A stretch of DNA of 64,000 nt from CAWKMN01 sp963850765 (GCA_963850765.1 CAWKMN010000003.1:806001-870000); one strand, 5' to 3'; shown: positions 26,717-36,350, counted from the stretch's first letter. The notes: generated by a model from the letters alone, not told the origin. Numbers and translations: made by a program.

Positions 26717-27700
26717 CTAGCGCATGGTCAGCGCCATGACCGCCTTCTGTACGTGCAGACGATTTTCCGCTTCGTCATACACGGCGCTCTGCGGCCCATC
26801 GATCACGGCGTCGGTCACTTCGATGTTGCGATCCGCCGGCAGGCAGTGCATATAGATCGCGTTCGGATTCGCCAGCGCCATGCGTTCTTCGTCGGCGATC
26901 CAGTTCTCGTATACTTCCCGGCGATGCGCTTGGATTCGTCCATATCGGTGGTGGTCATGGTCGCGCCCCAGCTCTTGGGATAGACCACGTCCGCGCCCTC
27001 GAACCCGGCGTCGAAGTCGTCCATGATCTCGAAGCTGCCGCCCGACTTACGCGCGTTGGCGCGCGGCAAGCTCTTCGATCTCGGGCATGAGCTTGAACTC
27101 CGGCGGACGGGTCAGGCGGACGTTCATGCCGTAGCGCGTCGCCAGCGTGATCAGGCTTTGCGGCACCGACAGCGGCTTCTGGTAGCTGGACGCATACGCC
27201 CACGACATGTTCAGCGTCTTGCCGCGCACGTCGCGCCCGAACGTCTCAAAGATGGTCATCATGTCGGCCAGCGCCTGGAAGGGATGATACCAGTCGCACT
27301 GCATATTGAGCACCGGCACGCGGCTGTACTGCGCCACGTCACGGATATACTCGTTGCCCACGCCCCAATCGACCTGGCGGATGGCGATGCCGTCGCAGTA
27401 ACGCCCGACGATCTCGCCGATTTCTTTGGCCGTGTCGCCGTGCGCGATCTGCGTGGTGCGGCTCTCGATGAACTGCGCGTGCCCGCCCAACTGCGCCATG
27501 CCCGCCTCAAAGCTGATGCGCGTGCGCGTGCTGGAGAAGAAGAACATCATCGCCAGCACCTTGTCGCGCAGCAGCGCATGCGGTTCGCCCAGCGCGCGCT
27601 TGCGCTTCAGATCGAACGCGACCTCGAAGATCGTATTAACCTCGTCGTCGGTCCATTCGTCCGGCGTGATCATGTCACGGCCCGTCAAATAAGTTTGCAT
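26717..27700 (-). CDS. ygeW: YgeW-type carbamoyltransferase, two frameshifts
   Basis: The merged length is ~327 residues. Motifs are FFFSSTRTRISFEAGMAQLGG (carbamoyl phosphate site, given as STRTRISFE), YSRVPVLNMQCDWYHPFQALAD, LNMSWAYASSYQKPLSVPQS, ADVVYPKSWGA and YMHCLPADR. SWAYASSYQKPLSVPQ and YPKSW are characteristic of YgeW, a carbamoyltransferase of purine-degradation clusters. The frame shifts near 27065 and 26920. The E. coli protein is longer (~396), so this is a short form. It probably produces carbamoyl phosphate from a carbamoylated intermediate for the adjacent carbamate kinase. The ATG at 27700 has GGGGAAACC upstream. Confidence 0.85.
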
Positions 27701-27808
27701 AATGGTTTCCCCTGTGATCAGTTATTAGTTTTTAGTTGTTGGTAGTTGGTTGCTTGCCCCTCCCCCTGCCCCCTCCCCACTGAGTAGCGAGGGAAAAACA
27801 CGCGGATC

Positions 27809-27849
27809 AAGTCCCTCTCCACTTGTGGGGAGGGATTTAGGAGGGGCTA
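27809..27849 (+). repeat. Dispersed intergenic repeat, family B copy 2
   Basis: AAGTCCCTCTCCACTTGT and GGGGAGGGATTTAGGAGGGG, close to the copy at 291-331. It fills most of the ~170-nt gap between the two carbamoyltransferase genes. The rest is C/T-rich and holds no gene. Confidence 0.7.
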
Positions 27850-27870
27850 ACCGCCAACCGCTAATCGCTT

Positions 27871-28825
27871 CTACTCCATCGCGCCCAGGATCAGGGCCAG
27901 CAGCGACATGCGGATCAGCACGCCGTTGTAGGCTTCGACCCAGTACCGCTGGAAGCGAGTGTTGTCCACATCCTGCGTCAGTTCGTCCTGGCGCGGCAGC
28001 GAGTGCAGCACGATCGCGTCGCTCTTGGCCTTTTCGAAGAGCAGTTTCTTCGTCACCTGATAATTGGCGGGGGTGCGGCCCTTGTCGGATTTGACTTCTT
28101 CGCGCGCCTTGGTGTAATCGGGCTGGACGACCGGCTCCATATAGACGATGTCGGCTTCCGCCGATGACCTGATCGATGTGTTCTTTGCGCTCGAAGTTGA
28201 AGCCCATGTCGCGCACTTCCGCTTCAAATTCCGGCAGGAAGTACATTTCGTCAGGGGCGATCACGTAGACTTTGGAGTCGAACTTGCTCAGCGCGTAGCT
28301 GAGGCTGTGCATGGTGCGCATGCGCATATCGCCGATCATGACCCAGGTCAGGCCGTCGAGCGTGCCGCGCTGACGCCAGATGGTGAAGGTGTCGGTCAGG
28401 ATCTGGGTGGGATGCTCGCCCCAGCCGTCGCCGCAGTTGATCACCGGCACGCTGGCATGGAACGCGGCTTCGGCGGGCGCGCCCTGCTGGAAGTGGCGCA
28501 TGGCGATCACGTCGCCGTAATATTCCAGCATCTTGACGGTGTCCTGAATGCCTTCCTGGTAGAAGTCACCGGCGCGCGTCATCTTGGCATCGGAGAAGCC
28601 GGTCACATGCCCGCCCAGGCGGTGCATCGCGGCTTCCGTCGCCAGACGGGTGCGGGTGCTCGGCTGGTAGAACGCCGTGACAAGCGTCTTTTCTTTCAGC
28701 AGATCCCCATTGCGGCGGTCGCGCGCATAGGGCTCGAGCCGTTCGGCGATTTCAAATACGCGGAAATACTCGTGACGATCAAAGTCCTTTAACGAGAGAA
28801 TGTCACGACCGATGAAACTACGCAT
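27871..28825 (-). CDS. Aspartate carbamoyltransferase-like enzyme, one frameshift
   Basis: The merged length is ~317 residues, typical of a catalytic ATCase chain. It has FYQPSTRTRLATEAAMHRLGG (STRTR carbamoyl phosphate site), GDGWGEHPTQILTD (HPTQ as in ATCase rather than HPCQ of OTCase), MIGDMRMRTMHSL and, after a frameshift near 28165, VLHSLPRQDELTQDVD. The ATG at 28825 has AGGAG upstream. No regulatory PyrI or other pyr gene is nearby. Because it sits beside YgeW and carbamate kinase, it may act on a purine-derived amine rather than in pyrimidine synthesis. That is inference. Confidence 0.85.
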
Positions 28826-28959
28826 CTTTTAGAATCTCCTGTTTTTTACACACTACAGCGCCCGAAAGCAGGCGCTATTAAACCCTTTGACAATCCTGAA
28901 ACACGTTTCAATGAACTCGATAGCATACCACGCGATGATTAAGCTGTCATCCCCAATTT

Positions 28960-30392
28960 TCAGTGCGGCAGCGGCTCGAACGGCTTGCCGCGCAGGAACC
29001 GCCCCCGCCCCGGATCGCCGTGCAACGTCGCCATCCTCGACCAGCACGTCGCCCCGGCTGAGCACCGTCCGCACTCTCCCCTGAACTGTCATCCCCTCAT
29101 AGGGCGTATACCCGCCGATGGTGTGCTGATCCTCCGCGCGGATCACGACCTCCGGTTCGGGATCGTAGATCAGCAGATCGGCGTCGCTGCCGGGCAGGAT
29201 GACGCCCTTCTGCGGATACAGCCCGAAGATCTGCGCCGCGTTGGTGGACATCAGCTGCGCCAGTTCGGTCAGCGGGATCGGCTGAGACTCGCCTTGCTCT
29301 TGATGCTCACGGGCAAGTGAACGCCGTAGGTATAGGTCAAGTGGAAAGACGTTTCCAGACCCGGCAAGACCGCCGGGAGTCTTGGTGAATTCGGTGAATT
29401 CCTGTTTTTGGGCCAGCGTATAGTCGCAGTGATCGGTTGAAACCGCGCTGAGAGTTGCCGGCACCAGCACGGCAGATCGAACCTGATATTCGTCTTCGGA
29501 CGCAGCGGCGGCTGCAAGATAAACTGTTCGGCGTCCGGTTGCGTCATAGCGGCTGTCATCCAGCACGAAATACTGTGGGCAGGTTTCGCAGAAACTGGTG
29601 GCCTGCATCCTGGTCGGCTCGCAGGTTCGAACACTGCTCGAATCGATTGCATGGTCGAGCAGTGGACGATATAGATCGGAGCTTCGGTCAGTCTCTGGCC
29701 AGATACATCACCCGCCGGATCGCCTCCATTCCGCTTCGGGCGGGCCGCGCCTGCCCATGATACGCCCAGCCCGTCTTGCCCCGCCTCGACCAGCCGCTGC
29801 GTCGCATCGGTCACGATAGCATCGTTCTCGCAGTGGACCATCGCGATCATGTCCTTCGGCATGGCGCGGAAGGTATGCAGCAGCGTCGCATCATCGGCGT
29901 AGTAGTTCGGGCGATAGGTGGTGTACAGCTTGATGCTCGGCACGCCGAGATCGCGCAGGGCTTCCAGCCAGCGCCGCGCCTCGTCAGGATCGCGCGGCAG
30001 GTCCGTCACCATCATATGCAGCCCGTAATCGATCAGCGCCGGTTCGCATTCTTTCAGCCGCGCTTCGAGCGCTTCGGGGAACGTCATGCCGGGGAACTGC
30101 GTGGCGAAGTCGATCACCGTTGTCACGCCGCCAAACGCCGCCGTGCGCGTGCCGATCTCCCAGTTATCCGCCGTCTTGTAGATGCCCGTGTCCAGCTGGA
30201 TATGCGTGTGCGGATCGACCACGCCGGGGAAGACATAACACCCGCCCGCGTCGATCACCCGCGCATCGGACCAACCTCCGTCCCCGGCGCGACCAGCCCC
30301 GCGATCCGCTCGCCTTCGATCAGCACATCCGCCGCGATCACTTCCGACGGCGTGACCACCTGCCCACCCCGCACGACTGCCCGATTCGTCAT
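28960..30392 (-). pseudogene. hyuA: Hydantoinase/dihydropyrimidinase-family cyclic amidohydrolase, heavily frameshifted
   Basis: The merged span equals ~477 residues, normal for D-hydantoinase. It starts MTNRAVVRGGQVVTPSEV at ATG 30392 behind a perfect AGGAGG. It has GVVDPHTHIQLDTG (metal HTH), GVTTVIDFATQ, IKLYTTYR (Lys to be carboxylated), IYIVHCST, CPQYFVLDDS, LQPPLRPKT, AVSTDHCDY (metal Asp) and a C-terminal GSDADLLIYDPE. The frame changes at least seven times: near 30270, 29770, 29695, 29610, 29550, 29500, 29360, 29285 and 29010. All active-site motifs survive in one frame or another. It would open a hydantoin- or dihydropyrimidine-like ring, as HyuA does in purine clusters. I read the breaks as assembly errors, but real decay is possible. 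Confidence 0.8.
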
Positions 30393-30403
30393 CCCTGTGC
30401 CTC

Positions 30404-31773
30404 CTAATACGCCTCACCGTTTGCCAGCGCCTTCGCGATCGGTTGTGCTGTTCGATCAGCGGTTCGAGTTCGAGCGTGGTCAGGTGCCCATCGCGCACCA
30501 CGATCCGGCCATTGATCACACTGGTGCTCACGTTGACGGACGCGCAAACAGCAGCGCCGCGACCGGATCATGCAGCGCCCCGGCAAACGCAAGCTGGTGC
30601 ATATCGAACGCGATGAAATCCGCCGCCATGCCCGGTTTGAGCGCGCCGATATCGTCACGGCCCAGCACGCGCGCCCCGCCGATCGTCGCGATCTCGAGCG
30701 CCTGCCGCGCCGTCAGCGCCGCCGGATCGGCGTGCCGACGCGCTGCATCAGCATCGCCATGCGCGCCTCGTTGAGCAGATGGCTGCTGTCGTTGCTGGCC
30801 GAGCCATCGACGCCCAGTCCGACGGGCACGTGATGCTCGAGCATCTCGCGCACCGGCGCGATCCCGCTCGCCAGCCGCGCATTGCTCGCCGGGCAGTGCG
30901 CCACGCCCGTCCCCGTGCGCCCAAACAGTCTCGATCGCTTTCGGCGACAAGTGAACGCAGTGCGCGTGCCAGACATCCTCACCCACCCAGCCCACATCCT
31001 CGGCATAATCGCCCGGTTCCAGGCCGAACTTCGCCAGGCTGTATTCCACATCGCGGCTTAGTTTCGGCCAGATGCGTATGCAGCCGCACACCGGGATAAC
31101 TCCGCGCCAGTTCCGCCGATTCGCGCATCAAATCCTGCGTGACGCTGAACGGCGAACACGGCGCCAGCGCGATCCGCAGCATCGCGTAGCGGTTGTTGTC
31201 GTGATACTGTTTCGATCACGCGGCGGCTGTCGGCCAGGATGGCGTCCTCTTCGCTCGACCACGCTGTCCGGCGGCAGGCCGCCCTGGCTCTCGCCCACGC
31301 TCATACTGCCGCGCGTGGCATGGAAGCGCAGCCCGACTTCGCCCACGCCGCGGATTTCATCATCGAGCGTGACGTCGTTCGGGAAGATGTACAGGTGATC
31401 GCTGGAGGTGGTGCAGCCGGAGAGCACCAGTTCGGCCGCCGCGAGCTTGGCGCTGACATAGACCGCTTCGGATCGCAGCCCGGCCCAGATCGGGTAGAGC
31501 GTCGCGCAGCCAGTCGAACAGCTCGTGATTCTGCCCGCCGGGCACGGCGCGCGTCAGGGTCTGATACATATGGTGGTGCGTGTTGACCAGCCCCGGCAGC
31601 ACGACATGCCCGGTCAGATCCAGCACCTCATCCGCGGTATCCGGCAGATCGGCCGTCATGCCGACCTGCTCAATCACATTATCACGGACAAACAGCGCGC
31701 CGTCGGGGATCTCGCGGCGCGCCTCGTCCATCGTGACCAGCACCAGCGCGTTTTTTACCAACAGAGTAGCCAT
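30404..31773 (-). pseudogene. 8-oxoguanine deaminase-like amidohydrolase, heavily frameshifted
   Basis: The merged span is ~456 residues. It begins MATLLVKNALVLVTMDEARR at ATG 31773. It has VVLPGLVNTHHHMYQTLTRA (metal HxH) and GGQNHELFDWLRD, which closely follow the 8-oxoguanine deaminase/AtzB-TrzN subgroup. Then come SGCTTSSDHLYIFPND, LAPCSPFSVTQDLM, VRLHTHLAET, VWHAHCVHLS, VAHCPASNARLASG, VGLGVDGSASNDSS and GALKPGMAADFIAFDM, ending at 30404. The frame changes about seven times (near 31505, 31255, 31200, 31060, 30920, 30730 and 30540). The predicted reaction is deamination of a purine (8-oxoguanine, guanine or similar) to feed the xanthine-type hydroxylases. Confidence 0.8.
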
Positions 31774-31824
31774 AAACTGCCCTTGTTTATTCAGCAAAAG
31801 ACAAAGCGCCATTTGGGCGAATTT

Positions 31825-31862
31825 ACCCCTCCCTAAATCCCTCCCCGCACGCGAGAGGACTT
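31825..31862 (-). repeat. Dispersed intergenic repeat, family B copy 3 (reverse orientation)
   Basis: Read on the minus strand this contains GGGGAGGGATTTAGGGAGGG preceded by AAGTCCTCTCGCG, so it is a diverged copy of 291-331. The following ~60 nt are G/C-rich with an imperfect GACCGAAGGTC palindrome. The 176-nt gap between folD and the deaminase holds no gene. Confidence 0.6.
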
Positions 31863-31949
31863 GCCCCCTTTCTCTGCTTGCGGGGAAAGGGGGTGCCGAC
31901 CGAAGGTCGGACGGGGGATAGGGTCAAAATGTGAGACGCTCTATTCTGG

Positions 31950-32842
31950 TTACGCCGGGATCCGACCCGCCAACACCAGTTCGGCCCCGCGCAGCGTGTT
32001 CTTGAGCAGCATGGCGATCGTCATCGGCCCGACCCCGCCCGGCGACGGGGTAATCGCGCCCGCCACTTCTTTCACCTCGTCGAAGTCGACATCGCCCGCC
32101 CAGCGATAGCCCTTTTCCAGCGCCGGATCGTCGACCCGGTTGGAGCCAACGTCGATCACATACGCGCCCGGCTTCACCCAATCCGCCTTAACCATCTCGG
32201 CACGCCCCACCGCCGCGATCAGAATATCCGCCTGGCGGCACACTCCCGGCAGATCCTTCGTGCGGCTGTGGCAGACCGTCACCGTCGCGTTGCGGTGGAT
32301 CAGCAGCAGCGCCGCCGGCAGCCCGACGATATTGCTGCGGCCCAGCACCACCGCGTTCGCGCCGTCAAACTTGGCCCCGGCCTCTTCCAGCAGCACGATC
32401 GCGCCGTGCGGCGTGCAGGGGATAAACAGCGGTTCGCGGCCCTTCATCGCCAGCCGCCCAATGTTGACCGGGTGGAAGCCGTCTACATCCTTGTGCAGGC
32501 TGACCAGGCTGAGGATCCGTTCCTCGTTCAGGTGGCCGGGCAGCGGAAGCTGCACGAGTATCCCGTGTACCTTCGGATCGTCGTTCAGCCGCCGGACCAG
32601 CGCTTCGACCTCGTCCTGAGTGGCGTCGGCGGGCAGTTCGTTGGGGAACGAGTCGATCCCGGTCTGCGCGCAGGCTTTGCGCTTCATGCTCACGTAGCTG
32701 TGCGACGCCGGGTTTTCCCCACCAGCACCGTCGCAAGACCCGGCACAATGCCGTGTTCCGCTTTCATGGCGGCCACCTGCGCGGTGAGTTCTTCGCGTAT
32801 CCGCGCGGCAACAGCCTTCCCGTCAATAATGGTTGCAGTCAT
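31950..32842 (-). CDS. folD: Bifunctional methylenetetrahydrofolate dehydrogenase/methenyltetrahydrofolate cyclohydrolase, one frameshift
   Basis: The merged length is ~297 residues. The N-terminal part MTATIIDGKAVAARIREEL and LATVLVGKNP-like sequence runs to a frameshift near 32712. It continues SHSYVSMKRKACAQ, GILVQLPLPGHLNEE, KDVDGFHPVNIGRL, PCTPHGAIVLLE, VVLGRSNIVGLPAALLL and PSPGGVGPMTIAMLLKNT. These are the FolD catalytic Tyr/Lys, Gln and NADP motifs. It interconverts methylene-, methenyl- and formyl-THF. In a purine-catabolic setting it could process the one-carbon unit released through formiminoglycine. This is inference from position. It is the first gene of the minus-strand cluster and diverges from the kinase at 33056. 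Confidence 0.9.
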
Positions 32843-33011
32843 TGTTTAACCTTTCCCGAAATCTAAAGTCTACTTGTCCATTCCGTTCGCATTTGAGACT
32901 AACACGGACCGCAGCGCAGCACCAGTATCTACCCTCATTCTTTGTTTCGATTTTGATCAAATGGGTAGGTTTGAAATGACAAATTTAATCGTAAAAACAG
33001 AGCCGGCACGG

Positions 33012-33017
33012 TATACT
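33012..33017 (+). promoter_or_regulatory. Possible -10 element upstream of the guanylate kinase-like gene
   Basis: TATACT lies 38 bases before the ATG at 33056, inside the 213-nt divergent region 32843-33055. No good -35 is found at 16-18 nt, so support is weak. Otherwise this A/T-richer region shows no gene or clear hairpin. Confidence 0.3.
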
Positions 33018-33055
33018 ATACAGACGAAACGAAACATCAAGGTGGGGGAAACTGC

Positions 33056-34037
33056 ATGTCGCGCACGGGGATTTTGTTTATCCTGATCGGAGCATCGGGA
33101 GCCGGAAAAAATACGCTGATGAAGCGCGTCCAGAAGCAGTTGGGCGATCTGCCGCAGCTTGCCACCGAAAACCACGCGTGCGCCCCGCAGCGGCGAGCTT
33201 CAGGGCCGCGAACATGATTTTGTGACGAAAGACCAGTTTGGCGTGCTGCGCGACTCCGGGGCGCTGATCGAGTTCACCCCGGTTCATATGGGCGATTGGT
33301 ATGGCACGCCCCGCCGGGATGTCGAAGACGCCCTGGATGCCGGTCAGGACTTGATCGCGGATATTGAATGTCTCGGCGCGGAGCAGGTCTACGCCGCCTA
33401 CCCCGATAACGTGGTGCTCATTTTCGTATCCCCATCCCGCCTGGACACGCTCGCCGAGCGCATCCAGCAGCGCGGCGGCCTCACCCGCGAGGCCATCAAC
33501 GATCGGATTGAGCGCGCCAAGTTCGAGATGACCTTCGCACCGCGCTGCCACTACCTGATCCTGAATGATCTTGTCGAGCCGGCTGTCGAGCACCTGCGCC
33601 AGATCATCGTGAGCGAGCGTATCCGCCGGGGCGGATCGGATGACGGCCGCCCCATTCTGGAAAAACCCGTGTTTCACAGCGCCGCCATCGGCCTGATTCA
33701 GCATGAAAACCAGTTACTCACCCATGCCAACACTATCGGCTACGAACTGCCGACGTTCTCAATCGAGGATCACACCCGTCTGCCGCATGACGCGCTCCAG
33801 GAGGTCTTGCAGGCCACCTTCGGATTCGCGGTGAGCATTGAAGCGGTCTCCGACCCGCGCTTTGACTTTACCGCGCCGCACCACGTCACGATGGCCGTGA
33901 TCCCCCACGATATCTATCTCTACTTCTACTACCGGTGCAGTTCATCGCAGGAACAACTCGCAGTGCCGGACTGGACCTGGCAGCGGGTAGACGATCTGCA
34001 CCTGCCCTCCGCCATCCGAAAACTGCTCACAAGGTGA
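33056..34037 (+). CDS. Guanylate kinase-like protein with ~125-residue C-terminal extension, one frameshift
   Basis: It starts at ATG 33056 with GGGGGA upstream. MSRTGILFILIGASGAGKNT carries the P-loop. The frame shifts near 33165. TTRAPRSGELQGREHDFV then gives the GMP-binding motif, followed by FTPVHMGDWYGTP, DLIADIECLGA and RIERAKFEM, completing a guanylate-kinase domain of ~195 residues. Normal Gmk would end here. This protein continues for ~125 residues (HSAAIGLIQHENQLLTHAN, ALQEVLQATFGFAVS, TMAVIPHDIYLYFYY), whose order of strands and the EV-x-x helix loosely resemble a degenerate Nudix domain. Phosphorylation of GMP or a related nucleotide is likely. The role of the tail is unknown. Confidence 0.75.
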
Positions 34038-34063
34038 CATCCGCACCGGAATTGTGGCATACT
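34034..34063 (+). promoter_or_regulatory. Candidate sigma-70 promoter for the rpoD leader
   Basis: GTGACA at 34034-34039, 18 nt, then CATACT at 34058-34063, preceded by TG at 34055-34056. It overlaps the stop of the upstream gene. Transcription would start near 34070 and give a leader of ~230 nt before rpoD. Confidence 0.45.
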
Positions 34064-34260
34064 ATGAGTATGTTTGCGCGGGTCTCTCACCTGCGCCAAT
34101 ACAGCTATTTGATTCACAGACAATGCGTGGATATGCTATTGACTATGCTGACGCATTTTTTTCTGATGGTAAACGTGCGATGTAAATCGCCAAAAGGTAG
34201 CGAGGAAACACCTTAAGGCTGACGATCTGCCTTCGCTGAAAGCACGATCGTAGAGGGGGA

Positions 34261-34287
34261 CCCTACCGTTGGCGGTAGGGATTTTTT
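34261..34287 (+). terminator. Intrinsic terminator-like hairpin inside the rpoD leader
   Basis: CCCTACC, loop GTTGGC, GGTAGGG, then ATTTTTTG: a perfect 7-bp stem plus a six-U run. It ends only ~16 nt before the rpoD ATG at 34303. Upstream, AGGC-TGACGATCT-GCCT and the flanking pair AGCGA/TCGCT form further stems (34199-34236). There is no room for a promoter between hairpin and gene, so this looks like an attenuator or leader structure. No known riboswitch class is recognised. Confidence 0.65.
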
Positions 34288-34302
34288 GTGTTAAGGGCCA
34301 AG

Positions 34303-35544
34303 ATGACGATAGCAGAGACCCAACAGACATCACCGATTACACCCGACAGCGCAGCCTGGAAAGAACTGCTGTCTCAGGGTCAGGAACAGGGTTATATTAC
34401 CTATGATGATATTCTGGCCCGCTTTCCGGCCCTGGAGCAGAATATTGAGCTCCTGGAAGAACTGCTCGATACCCTGCACAATGCCGGGATCGAAGTCCTG
34501 CCGACGAAGCCTGCTCCCACTGAGCCGGAAGAAGCCAAAGCGGCCGCCGAGGAAGAGGTAGACGTTCTTGATCCGCGCCGGCTGTATGAAGACCTGATCA
34601 AGGACGCCGGTTATCAGCAGGCGCTCGATACCGATGACGTGGTCGGCCTGTATCTCAAGGAAGCCGGGCGAGTCCCGCTGCTGACCGCCGAGGAAGAAGT
34701 CGCGCTGGCAAAACGGATGGAAGCTGGCCAGATGGCCGTCGAACAGATTCGCGAGTTTGGCCGCGATCTCGATTCGTCCGCGCGTCACGAACTGGAAGGA
34801 CTGGTCGAAGATGGCGAGGCCGCACAGGAATATCTGGTCCGCGCGAACTCGCGGCTGGTGATCAGCGTCGCCAAGAAATATATTGGGCGCGGCGTCCACT
34901 TTCTCGATTTGATCCAAGAGGGTAACATTGGGTTGATCCGGGCCGCGCGTAAGTTTGAATACCGGCGCGGGCACAAGTTCAGCACCTATGCCACATGGTG
35001 GATCCGGCAGGCGGTCAGCCGCGCCGTGGCCGACCAGGGCCGCACGATCCGCGTGCCGGTCCACATGGGCGACCAGATCAACCGGCTGCGGCGCGTCTCT
35101 ACGCAGCTTACGCAGGAGCTTGGCCGCGAGCCGACGACGCTTGAAATGGCGAACGCGATGGAGACGACGCCGGACAAGATCGACAACCTGATCGAGATTT
35201 CGCGCCGCCCAATCAGCCTGGAAACGCCGATCGAGGAAGACGCCGACTCGGAGTTCGGAGACTTTATCGAGGACAAGTCCAGCCCGCAGCCGTCCGAGGT
35301 CGTGACACACAACCTGCTTCGCGAGCATCTGGACCAGGTGCTGGCGCGGCTGCCCCAGCGCGAAGCGCACATTTTGCAGCTTCGTTATGGGCTGCTGGAC
35401 GGCGAAACGCACACGCTCGAAGAGGTCGGCCAGAAAATCGGCGTCACGCGCGAACGGGTGCGCCAGCTTGAAGCACAGGCACTCAACCGGCTGCGGCATT
35501 CGTCCGCGCACCAATTGTTACGGGATTATTTGCTGGAAATCTAG
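34303..35544 (+). CDS. rpoD: Primary RNA polymerase sigma factor (RpoD/SigA)
   Basis: The 413-residue protein has region 1.1-like residues at the N-terminus (ITYDDILARFPALEQNIELL), an acidic spacer, then region 1.2 (TDDVVGLYLKEAGRVPLLTAEEE). Region 2 follows (LVISVAKKYIGRGVHFLDLI, EGNIGLIRAARKFEYRRG, FSTYATWWIRQAVSRAVADQ), then region 3 (RTIRVPVHMGDQINRL) and region 4 (YGLLDGETHTLEEVGQKIGV, TRERVRQLEAQALNRLR). It directs core polymerase to -35/-10 promoters like the one at 41606. The ATG at 34303 has AAGGG seven bases upstream. A GTG at 34288 lies in the terminator U-run and is not likely. Confidence 0.96.
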   Translation: MTIAETQQTSPITPDSAAWKELLSQGQEQGYITYDDILARFPALEQNIELLEELLDTLHNAGIEVLPTKPAPTEPEEAKAAAEEEVDVLDPRRLYEDLIKDAGYQQALDTDDVVGLYLKEAGRVPLLTAEEEVALAKRMEAGQMAVEQIREFGRDLDSSARHELEGLVEDGEAAQEYLVRANSRLVISVAKKYIGRGVHFLDLIQEGNIGLIRAARKFEYRRGHKFSTYATWWIRQAVSRAVADQGRTIRVPVHMGDQINRLRRVSTQLTQELGREPTTLEMANAMETTPDKIDNLIEISRRPISLETPIEEDADSEFGDFIEDKSSPQPSEVVTHNLLREHLDQVLARLPQREAHILQLRYGLLDGETHTLEEVGQKIGVTRERVRQLEAQALNRLRHSSAHQLLRDYLLEI

Positions 35545-35555
35545 GAAAAACCCGC

Positions 35556-36350
35556 ATGGATTCTCAGCCGAAACGCGCTCCCTGGCTCTGGCCGCTGCTC
35601 GTCATGATCGGCGGCGTGCTGCTGCTGCTCGACAACTTTATGCTGCTCGAGGTGGATGTCCGGCCGTACTGGCCGGTGATCCTGATCGCATTGGGCGTTC
35701 AGCTTCTCCTGTATGGTGACATTGCGCCAAGCTGGCAGGCGCACACCTTTGGCATTACGCGCGGCAGCGTGGAATCCGCCTCATTGGAGATCGAGAGCGG
35801 CGAGCTTGACGTACAGCTTCGCGCGCTGCGCAAATCAGGACGCTTGATCGCCGGGCAGTACACAGCCCGCTCGCGGCCGGATCTGACCGTGCGCCACAAC
35901 CACGCCACTCTGCGCATGCAGCGCGGGCAAAGCTGGTGGCTGTCGCTGGCACACTGGGATGTGGGGCTGGCGAATGATCTGCCGTGGGGCATCCTGATCA
36001 GCAGCTACCTGGGGCACCTCGAAGCCGATCTGCACGGGCTGAGCATCGAACGGGCGTATGTCTCGTCGGGATTGGGCAATGTCAGCGTGGCCTGCCCGCG
36101 GCGCGCTTCGGGCGTTGTGGTGGCCCGCTCCACGTTTGGTGATGTACAGCTCAGCATCCCCGAAGGAAGCTGCGCGCAGATCACCATCCGCACCGGCCCG
36201 TTTGGGCGGGTCCGAGTTGATGAGTCGCGCTTCCAGCAGGTCGAGCCGGGCGTTTACCGTGCGGTTAACGGGAGCACACCCGAAAGCGCTGCCCCCACCG
36301 AATTGAACGTTGTAGCCGGTACGGTCTTTGGCTCGATCTACGTGAGTTAA
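35556..36350 (+). CDS. LiaF-like membrane protein with a C-terminal beta-solenoid domain
   Basis: The 264-residue protein begins 11 bases after rpoD, with AGGAAA upstream. Two hydrophobic hairpin helices (WLWPLLVMIGGVLLLLDNFM, YWPVILIALGVQLLLYG) match the LiaF/DUF5668 N-terminal membrane domain. The ~190-residue remainder has repeated short beta segments (LEADLHGLSIERAYVSSGLG, FGDVQLSIPEGS, AGTVFGSIYVS) as in the cell-wall-active-antibiotic-response domain. Proteins of this kind modulate envelope-stress sensing. The role here is inferred. Its 3' end overlaps the convergent histidine kinase by 4 nt. Confidence 0.75.
   Translation: MDSQPKRAPWLWPLLVMIGGVLLLLDNFMLLEVDVRPYWPVILIALGVQLLLYGDIAPSWQAHTFGITRGSVESASLEIESGELDVQLRALRKSGRLIAGQYTARSRPDLTVRHNHATLRMQRGQSWWLSLAHWDVGLANDLPWGILISSYLGHLEADLHGLSIERAYVSSGLGNVSVACPRRASGVVVARSTFGDVQLSIPEGSCAQITIRTGPFGRVRVDESRFQQVEPGVYRAVNGSTPESAAPTELNVVAGTVFGSIYVS

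Noticed and set aside
28857..28876. AGCGCC/GGCGCT hairpin after the hydantoinase gene as a terminator
   Set aside because: The stem is perfect, but no U-run follows on the minus strand, so I do not call it a terminator.
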